Source of the DNA: an uncultured Flaviramulus sp.
GTDB taxonomy: Bacteria; Bacteroidota; Bacteroidia; Flavobacteriales; Flavobacteriaceae
NCBI GenBank assembly: GCA_947487155.1
Contig: CANKVS010000024.1
Location: 1 to 58,264 of the forward strand
Reading direction: 5' to 3'
DNA length: 58,264 nucleotides
The notes below the pieces were generated by a model. The model searched no databases. It was given only the letters and a program-made list of their open reading frames with translations, and had not been told where the DNA came from. Below, piece after piece: positions 32,123 to 41,115 of the stretch (the first letter of the stretch is position 1; each line of letters starts with the position of its first letter). The translations under genes were made by a program, and so were the position numbers.

Positions 32123-34222
32123 ATGAATTATAGAACACACTATCGCGTTTTAGTTTTTACTTTGTTACTAGGCTTAGTGCAAGCCTGTAATAATACGCCT
32201 GCTCCAGAACCTTATGGGCCAATTCCTTTAGAGCGTCAATTGCTTTGGCATGATATGGAATATTACGGGTTTGTTCATTTTAATATGAATACGTTTACTA
32301 ATATGGAATGGGGGCTTGGAGGCGAAAGCCCAAGTGCCTTTAATCCAACGGAATTAGATACAAGACAATGGGTTAAAACCATGAAAGAAGCTGGTATGAA
32401 AGGGGTGATTTTAACAGCAAAACATCATGATGGATTTTGTTTGTGGCCATCAAAGTATACAGAGCATTCTGTTAAAAATTCACCATGGAAAGATGGCAAA
32501 GGAGATGTTTTAAAAGAATTGTCTGAGGCGTGTAAAGAATTCGGATTAAAAATGGGAGTGTATTTATCGCCATGGGATAGAAATCATGCACAATACGGAA
32601 AACCCGAATATGTAACATATTTTCATAATCAATTACGAGAATTGTTAACCAATTACGGCGATATTTTCGAGGTTTGGTTCGATGGTGCAAATGGTGGTTC
32701 TGGGTATTATGGAGGCGCAAACGAGGTGCGTAAAATTGATAATAAAACATATTATCAATGGGGTAAAGCCATTGCTATTGTTAGAGAGTTACAACCAAAC
32801 GCTGTTATTTTTGGAGATGGAGGTCCAGGAGTTCGTTGGGTTGGAAACGAGCAAGGTTGGGCAAACGAAACCAATTGGAGTTTACTAAGGAGAGACGAAG
32901 TACACCCAGGTTATCCAAGATATAAAGAGTTACGTTCGGGGCACGAAGATGGTACACATTGGGTGCCAGCAGAATGCGATGTGTCTATTAGACCAGGGTG
33001 GTATTACCATCCGGCAGAAGATTCGCAAGTAAAATCATTAGAGCACTTAGTAGATATTTATTATAAATCGATAGGGAGAAACGGATCTCTACTTTTAAAC
33101 TTACCAGTAGATTATAGAGGTATAGTTCATGAAAAAGATGTTGAAAAACTAATGGCTTTAAAAGAGCAAGTTGAAAAAGATTTTTCAAAAAATTTAGCTG
33201 AAGGTCTTGCTGTTTCGGCAACAAATAGTCGAGGTGGGAGTTCAAAATTCGATGCAAATAAAGTAAATGATGGAAATGAAAATACATATTGGGCAACAGA
33301 TGATGATGTTTTAGAGGCTTCAATCACACTTGCTTTTAATAAACCAACCGAAGTCAATAGAATATTGTTAGAAGAATATATTCCTTTAGGGCAACGCGTT
33401 AAATCGTTTACTGTTGAAGCAAAAGTTAATGACTCATGGACATTAATAGACTCTCAAACTACTATTGGCGATAAACGTATTTTACGATTCGATACCGTTA
33501 AAGCTTCAAAAGTTAGAGTTAATATTTCTGCAAAAGCAGCAATAACTATCTCTAATATTGAATTGTACCGAGCTCCAAACCTATTAACTCAACCAAAAGT
33601 TAAAAGATCTAAAGACGGTGAAGTAACTATAGCTGTGGCAGATAAAAATATAGAGATTTATTATACTACTGATGACACAAAACCGTCATCAACTTCAATT
33701 AAATATAGTAAACCATTTATGGTTGATTCGCCAACAGAATTAAATGTTATTGCATATAATCCTGATAATAAAGAACAAACAAAACCTTTAAAAGTTAATT
33801 TGGATGTGAGTAAAAAGAACTGGCATGTTATTAAAGTTAGTTCTGGTAAAATTGAAGAAGCCCAAAATAGTATTGATGGTGATAAAAACACAAATTGGAC
33901 TTCCAATTCAAATGACGATTCACCAAAGGAAATTATAATAGATTTAGGAGCAGAATATAATTTAAAAGGATTTACTTATATGCCAGTTCATGGGAGACAC
34001 CCCGACGGTATTGTGTCTAACTATCAATTTTTGGTAAGTACAAATAATAAAAATTGGAAAATTGCCGCTTCTGGTGAATTTGGGAATATTAAGAACAATC
34101 CTATAGAGCAAACCATTCATTTTAAGGCTGTAAAAGGACGTTATATAAAAATGAAAGGTGTAAAAATAGTAGATAATGATTCACGAATATCTGCAGCAGA
34201 AATTGGTGTGATTACTAAGTAG
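32123..34222 (+). CDS. GH29 alpha-L-fucosidase with discoidin modules, lipoprotein
   Basis: 699 residues. A lipoprotein signal ends at GLVQAC (C22). The GH29 catalytic domain (about 35-355) has FVHFNMNTFTNMEWG, TAKHHDGFCLWPSKYT and nucleophile D187 in FEVWFDGANGG. It continues into a discoidin/F5-8-type module (about 365-480), a chitobiase-type beta module (IEIYYTTDDTKPSS, about 510) and a second discoidin module (about 570-699). The VHFNMNTF style and WFDGANG are typical of the narrow-specificity GH29 subgroup (alpha-1,3/1,4-fucosidases), unlike the neighbouring gene. That subgroup call is inference from motif style. Confidence 0.92.
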   Translation: MNYRTHYRVLVFTLLLGLVQACNNTPAPEPYGPIPLERQLLWHDMEYYGFVHFNMNTFTNMEWGLGGESPSAFNPTELDTRQWVKTMKEAGMKGVILTAKHHDGFCLWPSKYTEHSVKNSPWKDGKGDVLKELSEACKEFGLKMGVYLSPWDRNHAQYGKPEYVTYFHNQLRELLTNYGDIFEVWFDGANGGSGYYGGANEVRKIDNKTYYQWGKAIAIVRELQPNAVIFGDGGPGVRWVGNEQGWANETNWSLLRRDEVHPGYPRYKELRSGHEDGTHWVPAECDVSIRPGWYYHPAEDSQVKSLEHLVDIYYKSIGRNGSLLLNLPVDYRGIVHEKDVEKLMALKEQVEKDFSKNLAEGLAVSATNSRGGSSKFDANKVNDGNENTYWATDDDVLEASITLAFNKPTEVNRILLEEYIPLGQRVKSFTVEAKVNDSWTLIDSQTTIGDKRILRFDTVKASKVRVNISAKAAITISNIELYRAPNLLTQPKVKRSKDGEVTIAVADKNIEIYYTTDDTKPSSTSIKYSKPFMVDSPTELNVIAYNPDNKEQTKPLKVNLDVSKKNWHVIKVSSGKIEEAQNSIDGDKNTNWTSNSNDDSPKEIIIDLGAEYNLKGFTYMPVHGRHPDGIVSNYQFLVSTNNKNWKIAASGEFGNIKNNPIEQTIHFKAVKGRYIKMKGVKIVDNDSRISAAEIGVITK

Positions 34223-34413
34223 AATTAGGAGAAATAAGCTAAATTTTGTTGATGGTATTTATATTAGGTATATACAGAGCAATTGAAGTTGTTTAGCGAA
34301 AAAAATTACTATTAATATATAGGTTCAGTATTTTCAGCCTGCTAAATCAACTTTAATAGATCATGTATTTTGGTTTTGGTAAATAAAATAATAACTATAA
34401 AAAGTAAATTAAA

Positions 34414-36111
34414 ATGAGAATTATAGCATTCGCAATGGTTTGTTTATTAGCAGTTTCATGTTCTAATAAATATAAAGACATTGCAAATTCGGAGCAAGAT
34501 TATCAAATTATTCCAAAACCAGTTTCTATAGAAACATCAAAGGGGCGGTTTTTAGTAAGTCCTAATATAAAAATAACTGGCGACGCAAAGTTAGAGAATG
34601 AAGGTACATATCTTACTGAAATGTTAAATCATGTAGCTAATACCAATGCTACTTTTGAAACTGGAATGATTGGTGACATTAGGTTAAAAATTGATGATAC
34701 TATCGATAATGACGAAGGTTATGCTTTAGTTGTAACATATAAAGGCATTGTAATTTCTGGTAAAACAGCAAAAGGCGTGTTTTATGGTATTCAAACCTTA
34801 AGACAATTAATGCCAGCATCTATAGAATCTGGAGATAATGAAATCGAAGAACTAACAATTCCTTCGGTAATGATTAAAGATAACCCTAGATACGTTTATA
34901 GAGGAATGCATTTAGATGTCGCGCGTCATTTTTTTCCTGTAAGTTTTGTAAAAAAATATATAGACTTAATTGCATTGCATAAAATGAATACGTTCCATTG
35001 GCATTTAACAGAAGATCAAGGGTGGCGTATTGAAATTAAAAAGTACCCAAAACTAACAGAAATAGGGTCTAAAAGATATGGAACAATAATAGATCATCAC
35101 CCAGGAACAGGAAATGATGAAAAGGAATATGGCGAATTTTATACACAAGAAGAAGTTAAAGATATTGTAAAATATGCCACTGAAAGACACGTAACTGTTA
35201 TTCCAGAAATTGAATTACCAGGGCACAGTGGTGCAGCAATTGCAGCTTATCCTTACTTAAGTTGTTTTCCAGAGGAGCCCACCATAATAACTAAAGATAT
35301 GGGGTCTCAGAAAGGTAAAGGCATTCAGGCAGCAGGTACACCAAAAATAGTACAAGAAACTTGGGGAGTTTTTGATGATGTTTATTGTGCAGGTGATGAA
35401 AAAACTTTTGCGTTTTTACAAAATGTTTTAGATGAAGTTATTCCATTATTTCCTGCTAAATATATACATATTGGCGGAGACGAATGCCCTAAAGCAAATT
35501 GGGAACGATGTCCTAAATGCCAAACCAGAATTAAAAATGAAGGTTTACATGACGAGCATGAATTACAAAGTTATTTTATTCAAAGAATTGAAAAATACTT
35601 AAACTCTAAAGGAAAAAGTATTATTGGTTGGGACGAAATACTAGAAGGCGGTTTAGCACCAAATGCAACAGTTATGTCATGGCGAGGAACCAAAGGCGGT
35701 ATTGAAGCAGCAAAACAACATCATAATGTCATGATGACACCTGGGCACTCTTGTTACTTCGATCATTATCAAGTAAAAGATGAAGAAGCAAAAACTAAAG
35801 AACCACTAGCTATTGGTGGCAATACTACAGTTTCTGATGTTTATGCATACGAGCCAACCCCAGAAGAATTAACAGAAGAAGAAGCCAAATATATTTTAGG
35901 CGCACAAGGTAATGTTTGGACAGAATATATGAAAACAACAGACTATGTTGAGTATATGATTTTACCACGAATGACAGCTTTATCAGAGGTTGTTTGGACA
36001 CCAAAAGAATCAAGAAATTGGGAAGATTTTTATACAAGATTGCAATATATTTCCAATAGATTTGATGCTATGGAGTTAAATTATGCTAAACATAGTATAG
36101 AAAATAAATAA
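34414..36111 (+). CDS. GH20 beta-N-acetylhexosaminidase, lipoprotein
   Basis: 565 residues with a lipoprotein signal (LLAVSC, C16). Residues about 30-155 form the GH20b-type domain, then the barrel: YRGMHLDVARHFFP, HWHLTEDQGWR, IPEIELPGHSGAA, and the catalytic pair D356-E357 in HIGGDECPK. GH20 removes terminal beta-GlcNAc or GalNAc by substrate-assisted catalysis. In this locus it would remove antenna GlcNAc or split chitobiose. A 191-base gap separates it from the fucosidase genes and a strong terminator follows it, so it closes the locus. Confidence 0.95.
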   Translation: MRIIAFAMVCLLAVSCSNKYKDIANSEQDYQIIPKPVSIETSKGRFLVSPNIKITGDAKLENEGTYLTEMLNHVANTNATFETGMIGDIRLKIDDTIDNDEGYALVVTYKGIVISGKTAKGVFYGIQTLRQLMPASIESGDNEIEELTIPSVMIKDNPRYVYRGMHLDVARHFFPVSFVKKYIDLIALHKMNTFHWHLTEDQGWRIEIKKYPKLTEIGSKRYGTIIDHHPGTGNDEKEYGEFYTQEEVKDIVKYATERHVTVIPEIELPGHSGAAIAAYPYLSCFPEEPTIITKDMGSQKGKGIQAAGTPKIVQETWGVFDDVYCAGDEKTFAFLQNVLDEVIPLFPAKYIHIGGDECPKANWERCPKCQTRIKNEGLHDEHELQSYFIQRIEKYLNSKGKSIIGWDEILEGGLAPNATVMSWRGTKGGIEAAKQHHNVMMTPGHSCYFDHYQVKDEEAKTKEPLAIGGNTTVSDVYAYEPTPEELTEEEAKYILGAQGNVWTEYMKTTDYVEYMILPRMTALSEVVWTPKESRNWEDFYTRLQYISNRFDAMELNYAKHSIENK

Positions 36112-36132
36112 CCACATATTATTAAGTGTTAG

Positions 36133-36182
36133 TTAAAAAAGCAATAAAAGTATTACAATTAATACTTTTATTGCTTTTTTAA
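36133..36182. terminator. Perfect 22-bp-stem terminator closing the glycosidase locus
   Basis: 36133-36154 pairs without mismatch with 36161-36182 around an ACAATT loop, with an A-run at the start and a T-run at the end of the stem, so it can work in both directions. It separates GH20 from the AraC-type regulator. Confidence 0.9.
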
Positions 36183-36249
36183 CTTATTTTTAAGTTATAA
36201 TAGTGCGTTAATATTTATATTGGCAGTGATTTAATGAATTATAACCAAT

Positions 36250-37122
36250 ATGAAATTACATTTATTAGATAGAAGTAGTTTAAATAATAACTCTTTTTTG
36301 GTTACAAATCATTGCGATACCCACTTCCTAAAAGTATGGCATTACCACCCAGAATTAGAATTGGTTTTAGTATTAAAAAGTGAAGGGACTAGGTTTATAG
36401 GGGATAATATTGAGCAATTTAGTAAAGGAGATATTGTTTTAATTGGAAAGAACTTACCTCATATGTTATTAAATGATAAGGAGTATTTTGAAGCAGGTTC
36501 AAAATTAGAAGCTCAGGCTTTATCCATCCATTTTAACGAGCATTTCGCAGGAAAGGAGTTTTTTAATATGTCTGAAATGCTTTTAATTAAAAATTTAATT
36601 GAAAAAGCAAAACATGGCATAAAATTCTCAGGAGACTTAAAATTAGTCACCAAGTGGATGAAAAATATTGAGAAGTTAGAAGGGTTCGATAAAACAATTA
36701 AGTTTTTTAAAATCTTAAATCTTTTGTCAAAACATAAAGATTATAAATTGTTATCCAGTAGCGGATTTATAAATTCGTTTAAAATGACTGGCAAGAAGAA
36801 TTTAGAAAATGTTTATGAATATATTATAAAAAACTTTAAAGAAAACATAACATTAACAGATGTTGCTAACGTAGCTCATATGAACCCTTCGGCATTTAGC
36901 CGATTTTTTAAGCGTGTAAACAGAAAAACATTTAGTGAGTATTTAAATGAAGTTCGTGTGGGATATTCATGTAAATTATTAATTGAGAATAAAAATAATA
37001 TTTCCGAAATATGTTTTGAATCTGGATTTAATAATATATCTAATTTTAACAGACAGTTTAAAAAAACAATGCAGTACTCTCCAACAGAATACATCAAATT
37101 ACATTCTAAAAACAACCTATAA
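36250..37122 (+). CDS. AraC-family transcriptional regulator
   Basis: 290 residues. The N-terminal part resembles an AraC cupin sensing domain (HYHPELELVLVLKSEGTRFIGD region, residues about 30-55). The C-terminal 100 residues are a double helix-turn-helix with NITLTDVANVAHMNPSAFSRF and ICFESGFNNISNFNRQFKK, the AraC signature, ending at YSPTEY. It lies directly after the glycosidase locus but behind a strong terminator, so it has its own transcript. Regulation of the neighbouring locus is plausible by position only. Confidence 0.9.
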   Translation: MKLHLLDRSSLNNNSFLVTNHCDTHFLKVWHYHPELELVLVLKSEGTRFIGDNIEQFSKGDIVLIGKNLPHMLLNDKEYFEAGSKLEAQALSIHFNEHFAGKEFFNMSEMLLIKNLIEKAKHGIKFSGDLKLVTKWMKNIEKLEGFDKTIKFFKILNLLSKHKDYKLLSSSGFINSFKMTGKKNLENVYEYIIKNFKENITLTDVANVAHMNPSAFSRFFKRVNRKTFSEYLNEVRVGYSCKLLIENKNNISEICFESGFNNISNFNRQFKKTMQYSPTEYIKLHSKNNL

Positions 37123-37188
37123 TTTTACGGCTTACAATTTGTAGATGTAATAGTATTGGTCTTTGTTTTTATACTGAATTTAAATTGT

Positions 37189-37196
37189 TACTTTTG
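37189..37196 (+). promoter_or_regulatory. Candidate -7 element of the FKBP gene
   Basis: TACTTTTG is an exact TAnnTTTG match 27 bases before the ATG. The nearest upstream TTG is 23 bases away, farther than ideal. Confidence 0.45.
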
Positions 37197-37223
37197 GCGT
37201 GAAATAAAAATTAAAATATAAAA

Positions 37224-37970
37224 ATGAAAACAATTAAATTTTTAGGTGCTGTTTTAATGGTATCAGTATTATTCTCTTGTAATAATAAAAATGGTGTTAG
37301 CAATGAACCATTAAAAACTGAAATTGATTCAGTAAGTTATGCTATTGGTATGAGTGTAGCTCAAAGTGTAGAAGAAGGTTTTATAGATTTTGACAATGAC
37401 CGATTTATTCAAGGGTATTTAAATACTAGAGATTCGTCAGAAGTTTTGATTGAAAAAAGCGAATCACAAAAATTGATACAAACATATTTACAAAAAATTC
37501 AACCTCAAATAAGAGAAAAACAAGAAGCTCTAGCTGCAAAAAGACAAGCAGAAGCATTAAAAGAAGCAGAAGTAACTTATCATGATAATAAAGTAGCAGG
37601 TGAAAACTTTTTAGAAGAAAATAAAGAAAAAGAAGGTGTGCAAACTACAGCTAGCGGATTACAATATACTGTATTAAAAGAAGGAAACGGAGATAAGCCA
37701 AAAGCGACTTCTAGAGTAAAAGTACATTACCATGGGACTACTATAGATGGAGAAGTTTTTGATAGCTCACTAGAAAAAGACCCTATAGAATTTGGTTTAA
37801 ATGGAGTAATAAGGGGTTGGACAGAAGGCTTACAATTAATGTCGCCTGGCGCAAAATACAAGTTTTTTGTACCTCAAGAATTAGCTTATGGCGCAAATCC
37901 ACGTCCAGGAGGAAAAATTAAACCTTTTGATGCTTTAATTTTTGAAGTTGAATTATTAGAAGTGAAGTAA
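37224..37970 (+). CDS. FKBP-type peptidyl-prolyl isomerase, Mip-like lipoprotein
   Basis: 248 residues. The lipoprotein signal MKTIKFLGAVLMVSVLFSC is followed by an N-terminal helical dimerisation region (about 40-130, with DSVSYAIGMSVAQS and a lysine/glutamate-rich helix), as in Mip/FkpA. The FKBP domain (about 150-248) shows VHYHGTTIDGEVFDSS, IRGWTEGLQLM, and the final FDALIFEVELLEV. It helps fold exported proteins by proline isomerisation. It is followed by a clear terminator. Confidence 0.93.
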   Translation: MKTIKFLGAVLMVSVLFSCNNKNGVSNEPLKTEIDSVSYAIGMSVAQSVEEGFIDFDNDRFIQGYLNTRDSSEVLIEKSESQKLIQTYLQKIQPQIREKQEALAAKRQAEALKEAEVTYHDNKVAGENFLEENKEKEGVQTTASGLQYTVLKEGNGDKPKATSRVKVHYHGTTIDGEVFDSSLEKDPIEFGLNGVIRGWTEGLQLMSPGAKYKFFVPQELAYGANPRPGGKIKPFDALIFEVELLEVK

Positions 37971-37991
37971 TAAAATCTACAATTGATATTT

Positions 37992-38023
37992 AAAAACAGG
38001 AGGCAACGCTTCCTGTTTTTTTG
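37992..38023 (+). terminator. Intrinsic terminator after the FKBP gene
   Basis: AAAAACAGGA (37992-38001) pairs with TCCTGTTTTT (38011-38020), followed by TTG. It lies 21 bases after the stop codon. Confidence 0.85.
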
Positions 38024-38062
38024 TTTTATAATAATAATGGCACAATTAACAATTCTAGATTG

Positions 38063-38070
38063 TAACTTTG
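38063..38070 (+). promoter_or_regulatory. Candidate -7 element of era
   Basis: TAACTTTG is an exact TAnnTTTG match 21 bases before the era ATG. The -33 TTG is not evident. Confidence 0.45.
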
Positions 38071-38091
38071 CACAGCATTAAAAAATAAATA

Positions 38092-38973
38092 ATGAGCCAT
38101 AAAGCAGGTTTTGTAAATATTATAGGAAATCCTAATGTGGGTAAATCTACATTAATGAATGCCTTTGTGGGTGAGAAGTTATCAATCATAACATCTAAGG
38201 CGCAAACAACACGTCATAGAATTTTAGGTATTGTAAACGGTGACGATTTTCAAGTATTATTTAGTGATACTCCAGGAATTATAAAGCCTGCATACGAATT
38301 ACAAGAATCTATGATGGGGTTTGTAAAATCGGCTTTTGAAGATGCCGATGTATTACTTTATATGGTTGAAATTGGTGAACAAGAATTAAAAGACGATGCT
38401 TTTTTTAATAAGATTACAAATTCAAAAATACCCGTACTATTACTTTTAAATAAGATCGATAAATCTAACCAAGAGCAGTTAGAAACCCAAGTGCAGTTTT
38501 GGGCAAAAAAAGTATCTAATGCCGAAATTATTGCTATTTCAGCCTTAGAAGGATTTAATGTTAAAGAAGTGTTTAATCGCATTATTGAGTTGCTTCCAGA
38601 ATCCCCAGCATTTTATCCTAAAGATCAACTAACCGATAAACCAGAACGCTTTTTTATAAACGAAACCATACGGGAAAAAATTCTACTTCATTATAAAAAG
38701 GAAATACCTTATGCTGTTGAAATAGAAACTGAAGAGTTTTTTGAAGAAGATAAAATAATAAGAATTCGCTCAGTAATTATGGTGGAGCGCGACACTCAAA
38801 AAGGGATTATTATTGGTCATAAAGGCTCTGCGTTAAAGCGAGTAGGTATTGCCGCTAGAAAAGATTTAGAGGCTTTTTTTGGTAAACAAATTCATTTAGA
38901 ACTATATGTTAAAGTAAATAAAAACTGGCGTAGTAATCAAAATCAATTAAAGCGTTTTGGTTATAATAACTAA
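38092..38973 (+). CDS. era: GTPase Era
   Basis: 293 residues, standard Era length. The GTPase domain has G1 GNPNVGKST (about 12-20), G3 SDTPGI and G4 LLNKID. The C-terminal KH domain has IIIGHKGSALKRVGIAAR. Era binds the 3' end of 16S rRNA and helps assemble the small ribosomal subunit. Its 3' end overlaps the convergent small membrane-protein gene by four bases. Confidence 0.97.
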   Translation: MSHKAGFVNIIGNPNVGKSTLMNAFVGEKLSIITSKAQTTRHRILGIVNGDDFQVLFSDTPGIIKPAYELQESMMGFVKSAFEDADVLLYMVEIGEQELKDDAFFNKITNSKIPVLLLLNKIDKSNQEQLETQVQFWAKKVSNAEIIAISALEGFNVKEVFNRIIELLPESPAFYPKDQLTDKPERFFINETIREKILLHYKKEIPYAVEIETEEFFEEDKIIRIRSVIMVERDTQKGIIIGHKGSALKRVGIAARKDLEAFFGKQIHLELYVKVNKNWRSNQNQLKRFGYNN

Positions 38974-39470
38974 ACTACAGTTTTTAATATTTTAGTCATA
39001 AAATCATTAAGTAAATGCATATCATTCTTACTTGATGCTTTACCAATACTGCCTGCAAAATAAAGCGCAATCCAGATAATTACCATTAAAAGCATTAAGC
39101 TTACTTGTATAGCATACGAACTTTTTAGAGACCAGTTTGTGTAAGCCCAAATTCCAAATGCAATAAATAACCCTGCTACTATAAAATGAAAAAACATAAA
39201 CATAGTCCAAACCGTTGGGTTAGGACTAAATAACCCATAAAGTAAAGAAGTGTTTTTATCAACTTCATTAATTTCTAAATGTAATTGAGGCGACCAAAAA
39301 TGTTGTTTGTGTTTGGGGAATTTAATAAAAACATGGTCGTCTAATCTGGTAATTATAAATTCAGATTCTGTGGTTTTAGCTGTTTCAAAAGCTTTTAACA
39401 CCGTCTCATTATTCTTTTCTATTTCAATTTTAAAACGGGGTCTTAAAACAATGTTGTTGGTTGTTGGCAT
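38970..39470 (-). CDS. Hypothetical two-helix membrane protein
   Basis: 166 residues. The N-terminal half (about 1-75) is soluble, with beta-rich character ([22 protein letters not shown]). Two hydrophobic helices follow (about 88-110 and 120-145), with a short charged tail. No known motif. It is found between era and der and transcribed against both. It has no catalytic residues I can recognise, so no function is proposed. Confidence 0.75.
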   Translation of the reverse strand: MPTTNNIVLRPRFKIEIEKNNETVLKAFETAKTTESEFIITRLDDHVFIKFPKHKQHFWSPQLHLEINEVDKNTSLLYGLFSPNPTVWTMFMFFHFIVAGLFIAFGIWAYTNWSLKSSYAIQVSLMLLMVIIWIALYFAGSIGKASSKNDMHLLNDFMTKILKTVV

Positions 39471-39546
39471 TCATTTATTTTTAATCACTGTAAAGTACTA
39501 TTTTTTATTCAATTTCAGCTTCAAACAGATCTTTGCCAAAAAAGAG

Positions 39547-39575
39547 TTGTGCATGGCGTATATTTCCTATTTTTG
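39547..39575 (+). promoter_or_regulatory. Promoter of der
   Basis: TTG at 39547-39549 and TATTTTTG at 39568-39575 are separated by 18 bases, close to the Bacteroidota consensus. The expected start of transcription near 39582 rules out the upstream in-frame start at 39549 and supports the ATG at 39642. Confidence 0.7.
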
Positions 39576-39641
39576 CAAAATATTTCAGAATTAAGAAATA
39601 TAACATATCAGCGATACGCTGTTGAAGGTAAATTAAAGATT

Positions 39642-40946
39642 ATGAGTAATATAGTAGCTATTGTAGGTCGTCCAAATGTGGGTAAATCAACATTTTTTAA
39701 TCGTTTAATACAACGAAGAGAAGCCATTGTTGATGCTGTTAGCGGTGTAACCAGAGATCGTCATTATGGTAAAAGTGACTGGAATGGTAAAGAGTTTTCT
39801 TTAATTGATACTGGTGGTTACGTATTGGGAAGTGATGATGTGTTTGAAGCTGAAATTGATAAACAAGTAGAATTGGCTATTGATGAAGCTGATGCTATTA
39901 TTTTTATGGTTGATGTGGAAACTGGCGTTACAGGTATGGATGAAGATGTAGCGAAGCTACTTCGCAAAGTTAATAAACCTGTTTTTTTGGTTGTAAACAA
40001 AGTAGATAATGGTAAGCGTGCCGAAGATGCTGTTGAGTTTTATGCATTAGGTTTAGGCGATTATTATACTATTGCAAGCATAAATGGTAGTGGCACAGGA
40101 GAATTGCTAGATGATTTAGTTGATGCTTTACCAGAATATGAAGACATTGAAGAAGATATACTACCTAGATTTGCTGTAGTTGGTCGCCCAAATGCAGGAA
40201 AATCATCATTTATTAATGCTTTAATAGGTGAAGATCGGTATATAGTAACCGATATTGCAGGAACCACTCGTGACGCTATTGATACAAAATATAACCGTTT
40301 TGGTTTTGAATTTAATTTGGTAGACACAGCAGGTATTAGACGGAAATCTAAAGTTAAAGAAGATTTAGAGTTCTATTCTGTGATGCGTAGTGTGCGTGCT
40401 ATTGAGCATGCCGATGTGTGTTTATTAGTTTTAGATGCAACTCGTGGTTTTGATGGTCAAGTGCAAAATATATTTTGGTTAGCCGAACGCAACAGAAAAG
40501 GGATTGTGGTTTTAGTTAACAAATGGGACTTAGTAGAGAAAGATCATAAGTCTATGAAAGCATACGAACAAGCTATTAAAAAACAAATGGAACCTTTTAC
40601 AGATGTCCCCGTTGTTTTTATTTCGACATTAACAAAACAACGTATTTTTAAAGCTATTGAAACGGCTGTAGAGGTTTATAAGAATCGTGCTAAAAAAATT
40701 AAAACAAGTGTTTTAAATGAAGTTTTGTTACCAATTATTGAAAACTATCCACCACCAGCATATAAAGCAAAATTTGTTAAGATTAAGTACATCATGCAAT
40801 TACCAACACCACAACCGCAATTTGCTTTTTTCTGCAACCTTCCGCAGTATGTAAAAGATGCTTACAAACGCTTTTTAGAGAATAAGTTACGCGAGCACTT
40901 CGATTTTAAAGGAGTACCTATTAGTGTGTATATGCGGAAAAAGTAA
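39642..40946 (+). CDS. der: Ribosome biogenesis GTPase Der
   Basis: 434 residues from the ATG giving [17 protein letters not shown]. It has two tandem GTPase domains, with P-loops GRPNVGKST (residues 8-16) and GRPNAGKSS (about 182), followed by a C-terminal KH-like domain ([17 protein letters not shown]), which is the EngA/Der architecture. It acts in large-subunit ribosome assembly. The start choice is set by the upstream promoter; a longer frame begins at 39549. Confidence 0.97.
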   Translation: MSNIVAIVGRPNVGKSTFFNRLIQRREAIVDAVSGVTRDRHYGKSDWNGKEFSLIDTGGYVLGSDDVFEAEIDKQVELAIDEADAIIFMVDVETGVTGMDEDVAKLLRKVNKPVFLVVNKVDNGKRAEDAVEFYALGLGDYYTIASINGSGTGELLDDLVDALPEYEDIEEDILPRFAVVGRPNAGKSSFINALIGEDRYIVTDIAGTTRDAIDTKYNRFGFEFNLVDTAGIRRKSKVKEDLEFYSVMRSVRAIEHADVCLLVLDATRGFDGQVQNIFWLAERNRKGIVVLVNKWDLVEKDHKSMKAYEQAIKKQMEPFTDVPVVFISTLTKQRIFKAIETAVEVYKNRAKKIKTSVLNEVLLPIIENYPPPAYKAKFVKIKYIMQLPTPQPQFAFFCNLPQYVKDAYKRFLENKLREHFDFKGVPISVYMRKK

Positions 40947-41115
40947 CATACGCGCTTACATACAAAACTTTAAGTTTTAGTTAAGAAAAGGATTGGTGCA
41001 ATCAAATATTTATGCCTGCTTAAAACAGGAAAATGTTAAAGTTTTCCTAAAGCGCAAATAAGCATTAAACTTTTTGAAAGCGTAATAGTCTTATTCAAAA
41101 TCAATCAATCACTTA

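Noticed and set aside
39549..39641. Longer start for Der at 39549
   Set aside because: The promoter at 39547-39575 overlaps it, so the codon would not be in the mRNA, and the added residues are not Der-like.
41040..41100. Fourth copy of the palindromic element before the barrel protein gene
   Set aside because: Only AAACTTTTTGAAAGCG resembles it; the rest does not align.
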